NCBI GenBank assembly: GCA_963921195.1
Contig: OY992540.1
Span: 17,801,136 to 17,865,135, forward strand
From: Pegoplata infirma
Taxonomy: Eukaryota > Arthropoda > Insecta > Diptera > Anthomyiidae
Direction of reading: 5' to 3'
Length of the DNA stretch: 64,000 nucleotides
Shown: positions 52,740 through 63,807 of the stretch, in pieces
Position numbering within the stretch: position 1 is the stretch's first letter
How the letters are laid out: each line of letters begins with the position of its first letter
Notes under the pieces: generated by a model
What the model was told of the DNA's origin: nothing
Database searches by the model: none
What the model saw: only the letters and a program-made list of their open reading frames with translations
Translations under genes and position numbers: made by a program

Positions 52740-53312
52740 GTTACCTGTTTTTTTAAAAAAAGGGTTGCTACCTTATGAATTGATGTGGTCTTTCGGGAAA
52801 ATCCAAACAAGCAGGAATTTCGCCAAAAGCAAAAATATGTGTCAGCTTAATTTTAATAGAGATTAATTTGTGATCTTGGCAGTCGTACGTATATACCTCT
52901 CTATATAAACTTTCCCAAAGCTTTTACATTTTTTAAAATAAGGAATTAACGAAGCCGAATTTGGACTCGACCTATACAACATAGGATATGGTTTAAAAAA
53001 CAATTTGATGTTCATATAGTTTCTTTTAAAGAAATGTGAAAAATCTTAAAAAAAAACGAAAAATATCACGTTTTCCGCCTCTCCTTTGACCCTCTAAATG
53101 TGAGATTGGGCAGCTAAGAAAAAACAGGTAACTCTTATTTTCCTCCCCTCCATCCCACGTGCAAGTTTCAGGCCAAGCGGTGGGTGTCCACTGATAGACC
53201 TTTCTTGTAAGTATAAAATTGGCCAGGAAAACCAAATCCATTTTTGTTTTAACCCGAAAGTGATTCTATAACAATTTTCTACCGAATTTTGTCGTTACAT
53301 AAAATCATTAAC

Positions 53313-56300
53313 TTAGGCCCGTTAACATTAAAAAAATTAACCTGAGGTTAGCACTAACATGCACTTTAACCGAAGGTTAAAACAAAAATCGTTAACTCAA
53401 TGTTCAGGTTAGCAGTAACTTCCAGTTATTAATGTCAATATTTCTGGTTAATTTAATCCAAAAAAATCTTGCGGTTAAATATATAACTGGAAGTTTTGTT
53501 TTCATAATGAATTAAGTAAGTAAATATTAAAAAATTATTGCAAATAGAGAAATATCTTAACAAATAAATGGCTGAATATCATATATTTAATATTTATTCT
53601 GAAACAAGTTGTGTATTTCGAAAAATATGCGCTTCTAAACCTATTTGAACTACAATTTTAATATGGAAATAATAGGAAAAATATCTCAGCATCTAAAATA
53701 TTTTTCCTTCAGAAAGAATCTAATGAGAGAAAATCTGGAAGAAGTTTCAGATTCTGAAATTTTTTTTTAGAAAATGTCTTAGATTCTGAAGGGATTTTTT
53801 CTGTAAAAAAGGTCTTAGATTCTGAGAAATTTTTTTATGTTGAAAAAGTATCAGAATCTGAGACATTTTTCTATAAAAAAGGCTCAGATTCTAAGACATT
53901 TTTTCTATAGAAAAAGTCTCAGATTCCGAGACATTTTTTCTATAGAAAAAGTCTCAGATTCTGAGACATTTTTCCTTTAGAAAAAGTTTTAGATTCTGAG
54001 ATAATTTTTCTATAGAAAATGTCTCAGATTCTGAGACATTTTTTTATAGAAAAAGTCTCAGATTGTGAGACATTTTTTCTATAGAAAAAGTCTCAGATTC
54101 AGAGACATTTTTTCTATAGAAAATGTCTCATATTCTGAGACATTTTTTCTATAGAAAAAGTCTCAGATTCTGAGACATTTTATCAATAGAAAAGTCTCAG
54201 ATTCTGAGACATTTTTTCTAAAGATAAAATTTCGGATTCTGAGACATTTTTTCTATAGAAAAAGTCTCAGATTCTGAGACATTTTTTCTATAGAAAAAGT
54301 CTCGGATTCTGAGACATTTTTTCTATAGAAAAAGTCTCAGATTCCGAGACATTTTTTCTATAGAAAAGTCTCAGATGCTGAGACATTTTTTCTATAGAAA
54401 AAGTCCAAGATTCTGAGAAATTTTTTCTAAAGATAAAATTTCGGATTCTGGGACATTTTTTCTATAGAAAAAGTCTTAGATTCTGAGACATTTTTTCTAT
54501 AGAAAAGTCTCAGATTCTGAGACATGTTTTCTATAGAAAAAGTCTCAGATTCTGAGACATTTTTTCTATAGAAAAAGCCTCAGATTCTGAGACATTTTTT
54601 CTATAGAAAAAGCCTCAGATTCTGAAAAGAAGAATAGAAAAAGTGTCAGAGTCTGAGACATTTTTTTATAGAAAAATTCTCAGATTATGAGACATTTTTT
54701 CTATAGAAAAAGTCTCAGATTCTGAGACATATTTTCTGTAGAAAAAGTCGCAGATTCAGAGACATTTTTTGTATAGAAAAAGTCTTATATTCTGAGGCAT
54801 TTTTTCTATAGAAAAAGTCTCATATTCTGAAACATTTTTTCTATAGAAAAAGTCTCAGATTCTGAGACATTTTTTCTATAGAAAAAATCTCAGATTCTGA
54901 GACATTTTTTCTTAAGATAAAATTTCGTATTCTGAAACATTTTTTCTAAAGATAAAATTTCGGATTCTGAGACATTTTTTCTATAGAAAAAGTCTCAGAT
55001 TCTGAGATTTTTTTTCTATAGAAAAAGTCTCAGAATCTGAGACTTTTTTTCTATAGAAAAAGTCTTAGATTCTGAGACATTTTTTCTATAGAAAAAGTCT
55101 CAGATTCTGAAACATTTTTCCTATAGAAAAAGTCTCAGATTCTGAGACATTTTTTCTATAGAAAAAGTCTCAGATTCTGAGACATTTTTTCAATAGAAAA
55201 AGTCTCAGATTCTGAGACATTTTTTCTATAGAAAAAGTCTCAGATTCTGAGACATTTTTTCTATAGAAAAAGTCTCAGATTCTGAGAAATTTTTTCTATA
55301 GAAAAAGTCTCAGATTCTGAGACATTTTTTCTATAGAAAAAGTCTCAGATTCTGAGACATTTTTTCTATAGAAAAAGTCTCAGATTCTGAGACATTTTTT
55401 CTATAGAAAAAGTCTCAGATTCTGAGACATTTTTTCTATAGAAAAAGTCTCAGATTCTGAGACATTTTTTCTATAGAAAAAGTCTCAGATTCTGAGACAT
55501 TTTTTCAATAGAAAAAGTCTCAGATTCTGAGACATTTTTTCTATAGAAAAAGTCTCAGATTCTGAGACATTTTTTCTATAGAAAAAGTCTCATATTCTGA
55601 GGCATTTTTTCTATAGAAAAAGTCTCATATTCTGAAACATTTTTTCTATAGAAAAAGTCTCAGAATCTGAGACTTTTTTTCTATAGAAAAAGTCTTAGAT
55701 TCTGAGACATTTTTTCTATAGAAAAAGTCTCAGATTCTGAAACATTTTTCCTATAGAAAAAGTCTCAGATTCTGAGACATTTTTTCTATAGAAAAAGTCT
55801 CAGATTCTGAGACATTTTTTCAATAGAAAAAGTCTCAGATTCTGAGACATTTTTTCTATAGAAAAAGTCTCAGATTCTGAGACATTTTTTCTATAGAAAA
55901 AGTCTCAGATTCTGAGAAATTTTTTCTATAGAAAAAGTCTCAGATTCTGAGACATTTTTTCTATAGAAAAAGTCTCAGATTCTGAGACATTTTTTCTATA
56001 GAAAAAGTCTCAGATTCTGAGACATTTTTTCTATAGAAAAAGTCTCAGATTCTGAGACATTTTTTCTATAGAAAAAGTCTCAGATTCTGAGACATTTTTT
56101 CTATAGAAAAAGTCTCAGATTCTGAGACATTTTTTCTATAGAAAAAGTCTCAGATTCTGAGACATTTTTTCTATAGAAAAAGTCTCAGATTCCGAGCAAT
56201 TTTTTATATAGAAAAAGTCGCAGATTCTGAGATACTTTTTCTATAGAAAGATTCTTAGATTCAGAGACACTTAATTCATGGAAAGATGCAGAGACATTTA

Positions 56301-56710
56301 AACTATTACAAGTCTCAGATTCTGAGAGTTTCTATTTGGATGAATTTTAACGCGAAAAGGTTCCATGTTGACCAATTTTCATCCTTTGAAATAATTTAAG
56401 ATTTATATAACATAATGTTGATGTTAAAATCTTAAGCTCTTGCCTTTTGCAATTCTTGTCCCCAATAATTTCTAAAATTTGCCATCATTTAGTCATTTTC
56501 AAAAATTTGTTTGCATTTTTATTTAATTTTTTTTTTTTTGTTAAAAATATTTTCATAATATTTTGACTTTTGCTGTTTTAAAACAATTCACAATAACACG
56601 TAATCGGAAGTTAACTAACTTTTTTCATTTGTTAACGAAATTTGTTAACTGGAAGTTAGATAACTTTTAGGTTAAATTTAACTAACTGGACTTTGTGTTA
56701 ACAGGCCTTA
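53313..56710. mobile_element. TIR-bounded element containing the 35-bp satellite
   Basis: Left TTAGGCCCGTTAACATTAAA and right TTTGTGTTAACAGGCCTTA are inverted; both flanks are rich in GTTAAC and CAGTTA/AACTGG motifs (53310-53480, 56590-56710). The 2.6-kb satellite makes up most of it. The target duplication is not clear. Confidence 0.55.
53738..56330. repeat. 35-bp satellite, about 70 copies, with a 630-bp higher-order repeat
   Basis: The unit combines GTCTCAGATTCTGAGAC (8-bp arms, 1-nt centre) and TTTTTCTATAGAAAAA (perfect palindrome), 35 bp in all. Edge units are diverged and central units nearly identical. Marker variants recur exactly 630 bp (18 units) apart: CAGAATCTGAGAC (55031, 55661), ATTTTTCCTATAG (55113, 55743), TTTCAATAG (55188, 55818) and TCTGAGAAAT (55281, 55911). 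Confidence 0.95.
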
Positions 56711-57136
56711 GCAACATTTTTTAAAGTTAAAGGTTAACGAAATTTGTCGGCTTTGCATTCAATTTCAAAATAAACAAAATTCAAATTAACTATTTTTGTA
56801 GATAATTCAAAAAATTATAGAATCACATTTTCGTTAAAACAACCGATAGATGTCGGTAATATCGTTTAAAAAAATTACTGAATCGCACTACTGAACTATC
56901 CGAACCGTGTCTCAAAAATGTTTGTCATTGATATGAAGATGTTAATAGTTTTTACTTTTCTTATTTTCAGATCTCACATGTGATTCCCTAAAAAATCTTG
57001 CAAAATTAAAAAAAAAAAATCTAACTTTTTACAAGACTGTATCGTAAAATAGGAGGTAACACAAAAACTCGTAATTTTCAATCTATCAAAAATTATTTTA
57101 CCTAAATTAAATTATATTACATAAAATTCAATAAAT
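56711..57136. other. AT-rich spacer, nothing recognised
   Basis: Between the satellite-bearing element and X copy C. No frame or repeat landmark. Confidence 0.45.
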
Positions 57137-58074
57137 ATATCGTGAACCTATATTCAAAATATGCCAACTCAAATTTGACGGAAATGAGTTTCCGATGGCA
57201 AATAGCTCCTCTATGTAATACCTATCTGCCATAAAAATTTCAGAGCAAAAAAATAATTTGTTGTCGTTTTACATCCATTTTTGTTATTCTGCTAACTCAA
57301 AGTACATATTTTTTTGGTGGAAATAAATGCCAACTCCAATTGTAAATTTCCAAAAATTTTTCAAAAAATTAAAAAAAAAAAATTAGACCACATATCTTAT
57401 TGCATTTGCCATGCTAAACACGAATCTTGTAATGATTTTGATATCTAATGACTGGTTCTCGAGATATTGCCATTTTAAAAATATCGGTAAATTGTATTTG
57501 CAAAAAAAAAAATTGCTTATATTTATGTAACTTTCAAACTATTTATCAGATTGAAACATTATGAATGGGGCAAATAAAGTCAATGATATAAGCTTTCAAA
57601 ATAGCTGGTTTGGAGTGACCCTATTGCAATACAGAGTGAGTTACAGAGTGCCAAAGTTGACCACCCTGAGATTAAAAGATTTTCGGAGCTAGTAACTTTT
57701 AAAAATATGCAAAGATTTTTAATTTTTTGTTCAGTTTTTGCAATTACCGTACTAAGGATAACAAAAACCAAAAAAAAAAAAATTTTAAAAATTTTTCCAA
57801 AAAAAATGTATTTTTATTTTCCGACAAAATATGCCAACTCTAAAAAAATATTTGTTTTTTGATATAGTAATAAATGCCATCTCTGAAAAATATGCAAACA
57901 AGTGCAAAATATGAAAATTTTTGCATAGGTAAAAATTGTTTAGAATATTTAAACCATCTTGTGGAAGGTACATTGTTTATTTTTGCAATAATACGCGAAA
58001 TAACTAGTTTTTTAGCTCTCCTGAACAGTAAGCTTTTTCGAGTTGGCATTTATTGAATATAGTTCGACGATATA
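57137..58074 (+). mobile_element. Element X copy C, about 938 bp, uninterrupted
   Basis: ATATCGTGAACCTATATTC to GTTCGACGATAT. It keeps both empty sites: ATTTGTTTTTTGATATAG (copia site) and GGTACATTGTTTATTTTTGC (site of the 15.9-kb block). Confidence 0.85.
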
Positions 58075-58148
58075 CAAATACATTTAAAGACTACATGAAA
58101 ATTATTTCTTTTTTTTAAGCAAGTTTATATCAAATATCAATTTATATA

Positions 58149-58453
58149 TGTAGGTTCTGTCTTTCTTATTCTTTTTTCTTTTAATAAAACACATCACTTT
58201 TTATTGTTTTAATTCTTATTTTAATTGTTTATTTAGAATTCATTGTTTGTTAAATTAATTAAGATTAAACTTAAACATATTAAATTATTCATAAAAGTTT
58301 AGCGACTTTAATATTTTAAACTTCAATACATCTTACTACTTTCACTGTCACACAACGACTGCCTCTTCTCTGTCTTTTCGATCAAATTCTGTCCGTTCGT
58401 CTCGATTCCGTATCGTTCGTCATAACGTCCCTTAACCCTATACGGATCCTACA
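58149..58453 (-). repeat. Gypsy-type 3' LTR
   Basis: Minus strand TGTAGGATCCGTATAGGG to GACAGAACCTACA. Preceded on that strand by the purine tract AGGAGGGCCGAA. Confidence 0.93.
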
Positions 58454-60506
58454 TTCGGCCCTCCTGATGCTGCATTCGACCCGAATGTAGAACCCTATGG
58501 CACCGTGCACCCCCTGCAGAACCCCATAAACGATACGATTCCGGCTCATATGTCTTCATTCTAACCTTTTTACAATTTAAGTAAGAAATCTCCTCACTTA
58601 AGGACTGGCATCCTACAAATTTCCCGTTCAATCCGTTTGGTTCCGTAATATCCTGAAATTTTGCGATACCCTTGTCATCAATTCCCGTTTTCCCTATTGA
58701 AATAATCCTATTATTATTCTCAACTAATTTACGTCCATTATTCCCAAAAAATTTCTGATTCAATGGTAATTTTTCCCCTAGCATACGATCAGACGATATT
58801 ACAGCAAGTTCCTTAATGGGAGCTTGTGGTAAAACCTTATCCCACGAAAAACTACCATTATCAAGAATATCATAAACAGCATCAAACCAATCATCCTCGA
58901 ACATCAAAGGTTCGACCATCATACACAACTGTTCCATCTCCTCAGACAACACGTAAGATCCCAATTGGTTGTATTTCCCTATCCTCTCCACAATATCCGA
59001 TTTGTCCTCTTCAGTAAACATACCAATTCCTAATTCCTCCAAAATACACTGACTGTCACGTTCACGATCAAGTTTAGTCACGTTCGATTCAACCCCAGTA
59101 AGTTCCCCTTTTATACCGAATTCCGAATGAACCGTAGGCCCTGAAGTACTATTCTTTAATGAGAATTTTATACCGTCAGAATCTATCATCATATTAACAT
59201 GCTGGAGAACATCATTTCCTATAACACCTGAATATAAAATATCACCGTTTTTAGTCACGTGAAAACCAATTGGAACTTCAAAACCATCAAGTTCAACCAC
59301 AGCCTCGAAATACCCGAGTGTAGTTATGTTGCCCTGACCTATACCAACCAACTTTCCAATTTCCGGATTTAACTTAACGCCTTCCATATTCTTAAAAACA
59401 TCATATTGGATACAACTCACATCGCTCCCGGTATCGATAATCGTAGATACTGTCAACTTCCCAATGACTACATCCCTAAAAACTCTCCCATTTGGGATAT
59501 CTAAACTAAAAATATCATTTCCGAGGTCTGTATATAAAGCAAGTGAGTGAACATTACGATTTGCCCCAATCTTCCCGGGTATTTTGGTTTCCTCCTTTAC
59601 AGTGTTTCCGCAATTAAACGATTTGTGCCCGAACTCCTTGCACTTAAAGCACTTCACCTCACTAGCCTTACACTCATTTGCCATGTGTCCCTTTTCCCCA
59701 CACTTATAACAGCGTGCGTCCGTAACTAATTTTGTAACCTCCTTGCCATCAGATTGTCGCGATAAAGGCCCCTTAGAATTTAATGATTGTAACGGACCCC
59801 TAGTCTTTTCATACACCTTAACCTTCAGCTTTAAATCCTCTACACCAGTGGCCTGGTACAAGACCGTCTTATTAGCTCTACTATCTGGAATACCCTCTAT
59901 AAAATATTCTACTATGCTTTCCTCGTCCAAATCAATAGGTGCCCCGATTTCCATTATACTATATAAATATTCCCTAAAGGATTCACCTACGCGCTTCTTA
60001 CGGCCCTTTAATTGCCTATGGACCTCAATAGCAGAAACTCTGGTGCCAAATTCCCTACGTAAAATACTCTTAAGTGACGTCCAATCACGAATATTAGATT
60101 TGCCCCTAATAAAGATCCGAGCAGCACCTTTCAATAACTGACGCGCATAAATGTATTCCTGCAAATCATCCCATTTAACTGTATAAGCACAGTCCTCAAA
60201 TTCGGTGATCCACTGTTCAATCCCTAATTCACCCTCACCCGAAAATTTTGATAACGCGTCTTCTATATCTCTCAAGGAGAATTGGCTACGTTCAACACCC
60301 CCAGCCGGGACCGCAATGGGTGCAACAGATGCCGCTTCACCATACTCAGAAATCTCACTATTTTGATCATTGTCCGGATTATTCATAAAATGTCGTATTA
60401 AAATTTCCTGTAAAACCGTTTTAGGCCCTTCACTTAATAACCCTAGTTCATTTAACTTGTCCCTCAAGCCTTCGACAGTCAATGCTAAAATTTCAATAAG
60501 CTCCAT
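58449..60506 (-). CDS. Gypsy-type Gag-protease with in-frame loss of RT and integrase, 685 aa
   Basis: The frame is open to 60551, but ATGGAGCTTATTG at 60506 is the first ATG. Residues 5-40 (LTVEGLRDKLNELGLLSEGP) resemble a SAP DNA-binding helix pair. A retrotransposon Gag region follows (about 100-250; IEQWITEFEDCAY, SFREYLYSIMEIGAP). Two CCHC knuckles: CYKCGEKGHMANEC (about 262) and CFKCKEFGHKSFNC (about 283). Retropepsin: IIDTGSDVSCI (about 355) and VIGNDVL. After about residue 500 the expected polymerase and integrase are absent. The last residues (YRLWGSAGGARCHRVLHSGR) end at a stop whose TAG overlaps the first LTR bases, as the end of a full-length pol would. The reading frame is kept across the loss. 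Confidence 0.88.
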   Translation of the reverse strand: MELIEILALTVEGLRDKLNELGLLSEGPKTVLQEILIRHFMNNPDNDQNSEISEYGEAASVAPIAVPAGGVERSQFSLRDIEDALSKFSGEGELGIEQWITEFEDCAYTVKWDDLQEYIYARQLLKGAARIFIRGKSNIRDWTSLKSILRREFGTRVSAIEVHRQLKGRKKRVGESFREYLYSIMEIGAPIDLDEESIVEYFIEGIPDSRANKTVLYQATGVEDLKLKVKVYEKTRGPLQSLNSKGPLSRQSDGKEVTKLVTDARCYKCGEKGHMANECKASEVKCFKCKEFGHKSFNCGNTVKEETKIPGKIGANRNVHSLALYTDLGNDIFSLDIPNGRVFRDVVIGKLTVSTIIDTGSDVSCIQYDVFKNMEGVKLNPEIGKLVGIGQGNITTLGYFEAVVELDGFEVPIGFHVTKNGDILYSGVIGNDVLQHVNMMIDSDGIKFSLKNSTSGPTVHSEFGIKGELTGVESNVTKLDRERDSQCILEELGIGMFTEEDKSDIVERIGKYNQLGSYVLSEEMEQLCMMVEPLMFEDDWFDAVYDILDNGSFSWDKVLPQAPIKELAVISSDRMLGEKLPLNQKFFGNNGRKLVENNNRIISIGKTGIDDKGIAKFQDITEPNGLNGKFVGCQSLSEEISYLNCKKVRMKTYEPESYRLWGSAGGARCHRVLHSGRMQHQEGRM

Positions 60507-60551
60507 CGTCACTTTATATTTCAAGTAATAAGTCAATAAAAAAAATATCAA

Positions 60552-61934
60552 TTACAATATTAATAATAAAATAAGAAATAATATAAAGGTTTAATTAATG
60601 TTAAAATTGTATAGTATAATTCTTAAATTATAATCTAAATAACTTTTATAAAAATAAGTGCCACCCTATTCAAATAATTTCCTCCCAACAATCAAATTTG
60701 CTCAAAATTAAATTTGAATAAAAAAAACATTTACTCTAGCTTTACAGAAAATTACTCCCCTATAGCATTTTCGAAATTTCAAGTTAAACAAAAATTACTC
60801 AAACACATAAATTTTATGAAATCTTCTTTCCTTTTCACTTAAAGTACGTTACATTTAAATTTCTACTCTTAACATCAAAATCTCCCTCTTCATCGAACGT
60901 TTAACATCAATAACTCCAAGTACATTTAATTTAAATCTTCACTGCTTTTAACATCTAAACATCTAAAATTTCCCCTCGTGTGTTTAATTTCAAATCATCC
61001 CAATGAAATAAAATATAAACACGAAAACTTCCAAAAACTTCTAAAACATCTACTGATCATCAATACAACTACAATAAACTATAGGCATCTCCCTTTTCTC
61101 TCTACTTACATACTTTCATATTCGTATTGTTCTGAGGAACAAATTGAAATAAAATACTCTACATACACAAATAAAATAATATACTCATCAAACGTTCTTC
61201 CGACTGCTGCAAGCGTTGACATTTCATCTCTATGAGTGTGGGCGGAGCTACGCTATGATCTTTGCAGAAAACTTCAATGTTGAGCAGGACAGCAAAACTC
61301 GAGTGTTCTTGGCTACTAACACATCAACAAGGCATAATACACACACTTATTCTTTCTTCGTTTTCATTTCGTTTCAACTTAAATAGAAATGTTTTCTTTC
61401 GAATGCTGCAAACGTTGACGCTTTTTTGAAAAATAACTGCCGCTTTTTCGTAGAAATTTAACGACTCTTTTCTACAACAGAACTGATATTTTCGCTGCTT
61501 TGCTTCTTTTTTTTCTCAATAATCATTTGACACACTGTTCTATTTTTTTTTTTGTTGATATTTTCTTAAAAAAAAAACAACTATTATATTCTTTGTTGTA
61601 TTTTCTCTCTTTTTTTTTTTATTTTTATTTTTCATCCCTTTTAAACACACACTTGCAGCAAAAGTTTTTAATACGAGGAATAACAATATTACGCAAACTT
61701 CAGTTTATAAATTGTTTTTTATTTCACTGAATATTTTTCCAATATTATTTGTCTCTTATTTCACATTAATATATTTTCCGTTCTCTCACTATTTTTTAAT
61801 TTGTTCTTAATGTTTTAATAATTATTATAGATTTTTCTCTTTAAATCTTCTTATTTAGTTTTTTTCTTTTTATATTTTTCTCCGTAAAAATTTTCGTTAT
61901 TATATATTTTCTTTTATATGGCTCGCTATATCCA
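60552..61934 (-). other. Gypsy-type element 5' leader
   Basis: About 1.4 kb between the primer-binding site and gag; AT-rich with TTTTTTTCTC-rich tracts. No coding frame. It probably holds packaging signals, but no structure was identified. Confidence 0.6.
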
Positions 61935-61952
61935 TTCTCGGACGTGCCCCCA
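61935..61952 (-). promoter_or_regulatory. Primer-binding site, tRNA-Pro-like
   Basis: On the minus strand TGGGGGCACGTCCGAGAA starts 2 nt after the 5' LTR. It matches the complement of the animal tRNA-Pro 3' end (TGGGGGCTCGTCCGGGAT) at about 15 of 18 positions. Confidence 0.7.
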
Positions 61953-61954
61953 TT

Positions 61955-62259
61955 TGTAGGTTCTGTCTTTCTTATTCTTTTTTCTTTTAATAAAACACAT
62001 CACTTTTTATTGTTTTAATTCTTATTTTAATTGTTTATTTAGAATTCATTGTTTGTTAAATTAATTAAGATTAAACTTAAACATATTAAATTATTCATAA
62101 AAGTTTAGCGACTTTAATATTTTAAACTTCAATACATCTTACTACTTTCACTGTCACACAACGACTGCCTCTTCTCTGTCTTTTCGATCAAATTCTGTCC
62201 GTTCGTCTCGATTCCGTATCGTTCGTCATAACGTCCCTTAACCCTATACGGATCCTACA
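61955..62259 (-). repeat. Gypsy-type 5' LTR
   Basis: 305 bp, no difference from the 3' LTR seen by eye. Confidence 0.93.
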
Positions 62260-62477
62260 TATAATATTTAATATAATTGGATACAATTTTGCAAAACTGG
62301 ATTAGACCAAAATTCGGATCTAATTAAATCTAATAATATCATAATTGATATTATTAGATAATTTTAGATAATTTCTGATACAGCCAATTTTGAGATCAGA
62401 TTAGATAAATTTATAGCTGGTACCAGATTAATTTAGATATGATTACATAAAGCATCAGATCATTTTTTTTACTCGGG

Positions 62478-62578
62478 TTGTTCATTTTTGCAATAAAATG
62501 CGAAATAACTAGTTTTTTAGCTCTCCTGAAAAGTAAGCTTTTTAGAGTTGGCATTTATTGAATATAGTTCGACGATAT
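62478..62578 (+). mobile_element. Element X copy A, third segment (right end)
   Basis: TTGTTCATTTTTGCAATAAA to GTTCGACGATAT, completing copy A begun at 41134. The mini-me/DINE copy it interrupted resumes immediately after. Confidence 0.82.
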
Positions 62579-63563
62579 AAGTTTGTCATTCCGTTTGTAA
62601 CTCATCGAAATATCGGTCTGGGACCCCATAAAGTGTATATTAGGGATATAACCAAAATAGGAACCTATCATAATCGTATGCGCAATTTTATACTGATAAC
62701 AAAAAACGTTATCCGGGGACATTTTGGTCCAAAAACCTTCGGCACCGATTGCAATTTCTAAAACACCATAAATTTACATTTTTTTATGTTTTATGGTGGG
62801 ATTCCTTCCCATCCACCGTTTTTTGGCTTTTTGTCGTTTTAGAACAAAAATAGAACAATAACAAATTTATAAAATGGTTTTCGACACTAGAAATACGGGT
62901 TTTCCGAATAATAAAAAAAAATATTAGCGAAAACTTCATCGCGATCGGTGCCGAACCTTTTTTAACATTCGCGAAAAAAAGAACACGCATTTCTTCTTGA
63001 TTTTTCATCTACATTCTTAATATGATAGGTCCTTTTCGAAATTTGCAAAAAAACGCAAATGGTTATATCCCTAGTGTATATATTAATGATCCCCGATCGA
63101 TTCTAAGACATTCTAGCGATGTCCGTCTGTCTGTGGAAATGGTGATCACGGCCAAAATATTATACGGAGATGACTGAAACTTAACATATTTATTGGAAGT
63201 TCTCCCGAGAAGTTTGGTATTGCATTTGAGCGATATCGGTTTAGCGGTTCAAAAGTTATGAACGAAAATGTAAGCACACCTCAAAAATTTCAGTACATTC
63301 AACATAACCTACAAATACAAAATGCTTTAATTCGGCTTCTGGTTGACATATGTGAACATAATTGAACACGAAATGGTATTTAAACAAGTACGAACATATT
63401 TTTTGACAAAAAAGAAAAAAATCGGGGATTTTTTTTCGCGGATTTTTTTTCAAATTTTTTTTTTTTTCAAAAGTTTAAAAAAAGTTTTTGAAATAATCTT
63501 TTTGAAATTGTGGAGGGTATCACTTCATTCGGCAAGGCCGAATTTAACTTATTTACTTGTTTT
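62579..63563 (-). mobile_element. mini-me/DINE-1-like copy 10, right part, carrying a hAT MITE
   Basis: AAGTTTGTCATTCCGTTTGT, GACCCCATAAAGTGTATAT, then (after the hAT) GATCCCCGATCGATTC, GTCCGTCTGTCTGTGG, and the end GGCAAGGCCGAATTTAACTT..TTTACTTGTTT. Confidence 0.78.
62641..63073. mobile_element. hAT MITE, 433 bp, 8-bp duplication
   Basis: Ends TAGGGATATAACCA and TGGTTATATCCCTA with the duplication GTGTATAT (62633-62640, 63074-63081). Subterminal GACCTATCAT pairs support the fold. Confidence 0.9.
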
Positions 63564-63807
63564 AATTGTGATCGTTTAAGTCCTTCTAAAAATTTTGAGT
63601 GAAAATAAATTTGAGTAAAAAAAATATTGATTAAAAAAATTGAGTTAACAACAAAATTTGATTTCATTTGATCCGTGAAGCGTATAACATGCGTAAAAGA
63701 AATAAAAAAATTTTAGTCTTTGTCTCAATAAATATAAAAAGTATCAATTTACTCTACTTTAACCTAATATGTACCCCCTTTTACCCGAAATGCCCCATAA
63801 AGTATAT

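Larger units (their letters stand above)
52013..53211. mobile_element. CTAACAAGGGAGG-ended element carrying a nested hAT
   Basis: Left CTAACAAGGGAGGTCTTTCA, then ACCCACCGATTGTCCTGAAA; right arm near reverse complement, ending TTTCTTGTAAG. It resembles 28005-28600 at the termini. Split by a hAT at 52100-52739. Confidence 0.72.
58149..62259 (-). mobile_element. Ty3/Gypsy-type LTR element, internally deleted, 4111 bp
   Basis: Two 305-bp LTRs that I find identical, with the 4-bp duplication TATA (58145-58148, 62260-62263), typical of Gypsy-group integration. It encodes Gag and protease only; no reverse transcriptase, RNase H or integrase remains. Long 5' leader of about 1.45 kb. Non-autonomous but recently moved. 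Confidence 0.93.
46615..62477. mobile_element. 15.9-kb block bounded by CCCGAGTAAAAAA inverted ends
   Basis: Starts CCCGAGTAAAAAAAAAATGA and ends CATTTTTTTTACTCGGG, flanked by TT on both sides and sitting inside element X, whose halves join across it. The termini and the ATAT-rich subterminal DNA resemble the 1.5-kb element at 15148-16663. It is probably a small element of that family enlarged by later insertions (46.97-58.07 kb and the Gypsy-like element), not a large autonomous transposon. No transposase seen. Confidence 0.6.

Noticed and set aside
53738..56330. CRISPR-like array of 35-bp repeats
   Set aside because: Continuous tandem repeats without spacers, with satellite-type higher-order structure.
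58826..60141. Plus-strand frames up to 132 codons
   Set aside because: Antisense shadows of the Gypsy-type Gag-protease frame.
46615..62477. A single 15.9-kb giant transposon (Maverick-like)
   Set aside because: The interior contains only smaller repeats and retrotransposons; no polymerase B, packaging ATPase or integrase of that class. Nested growth of a small element explains it better.
62784..63008. 74-codon minus-strand frame
   Set aside because: Inside the 433-bp hAT MITE; no transposase motif.
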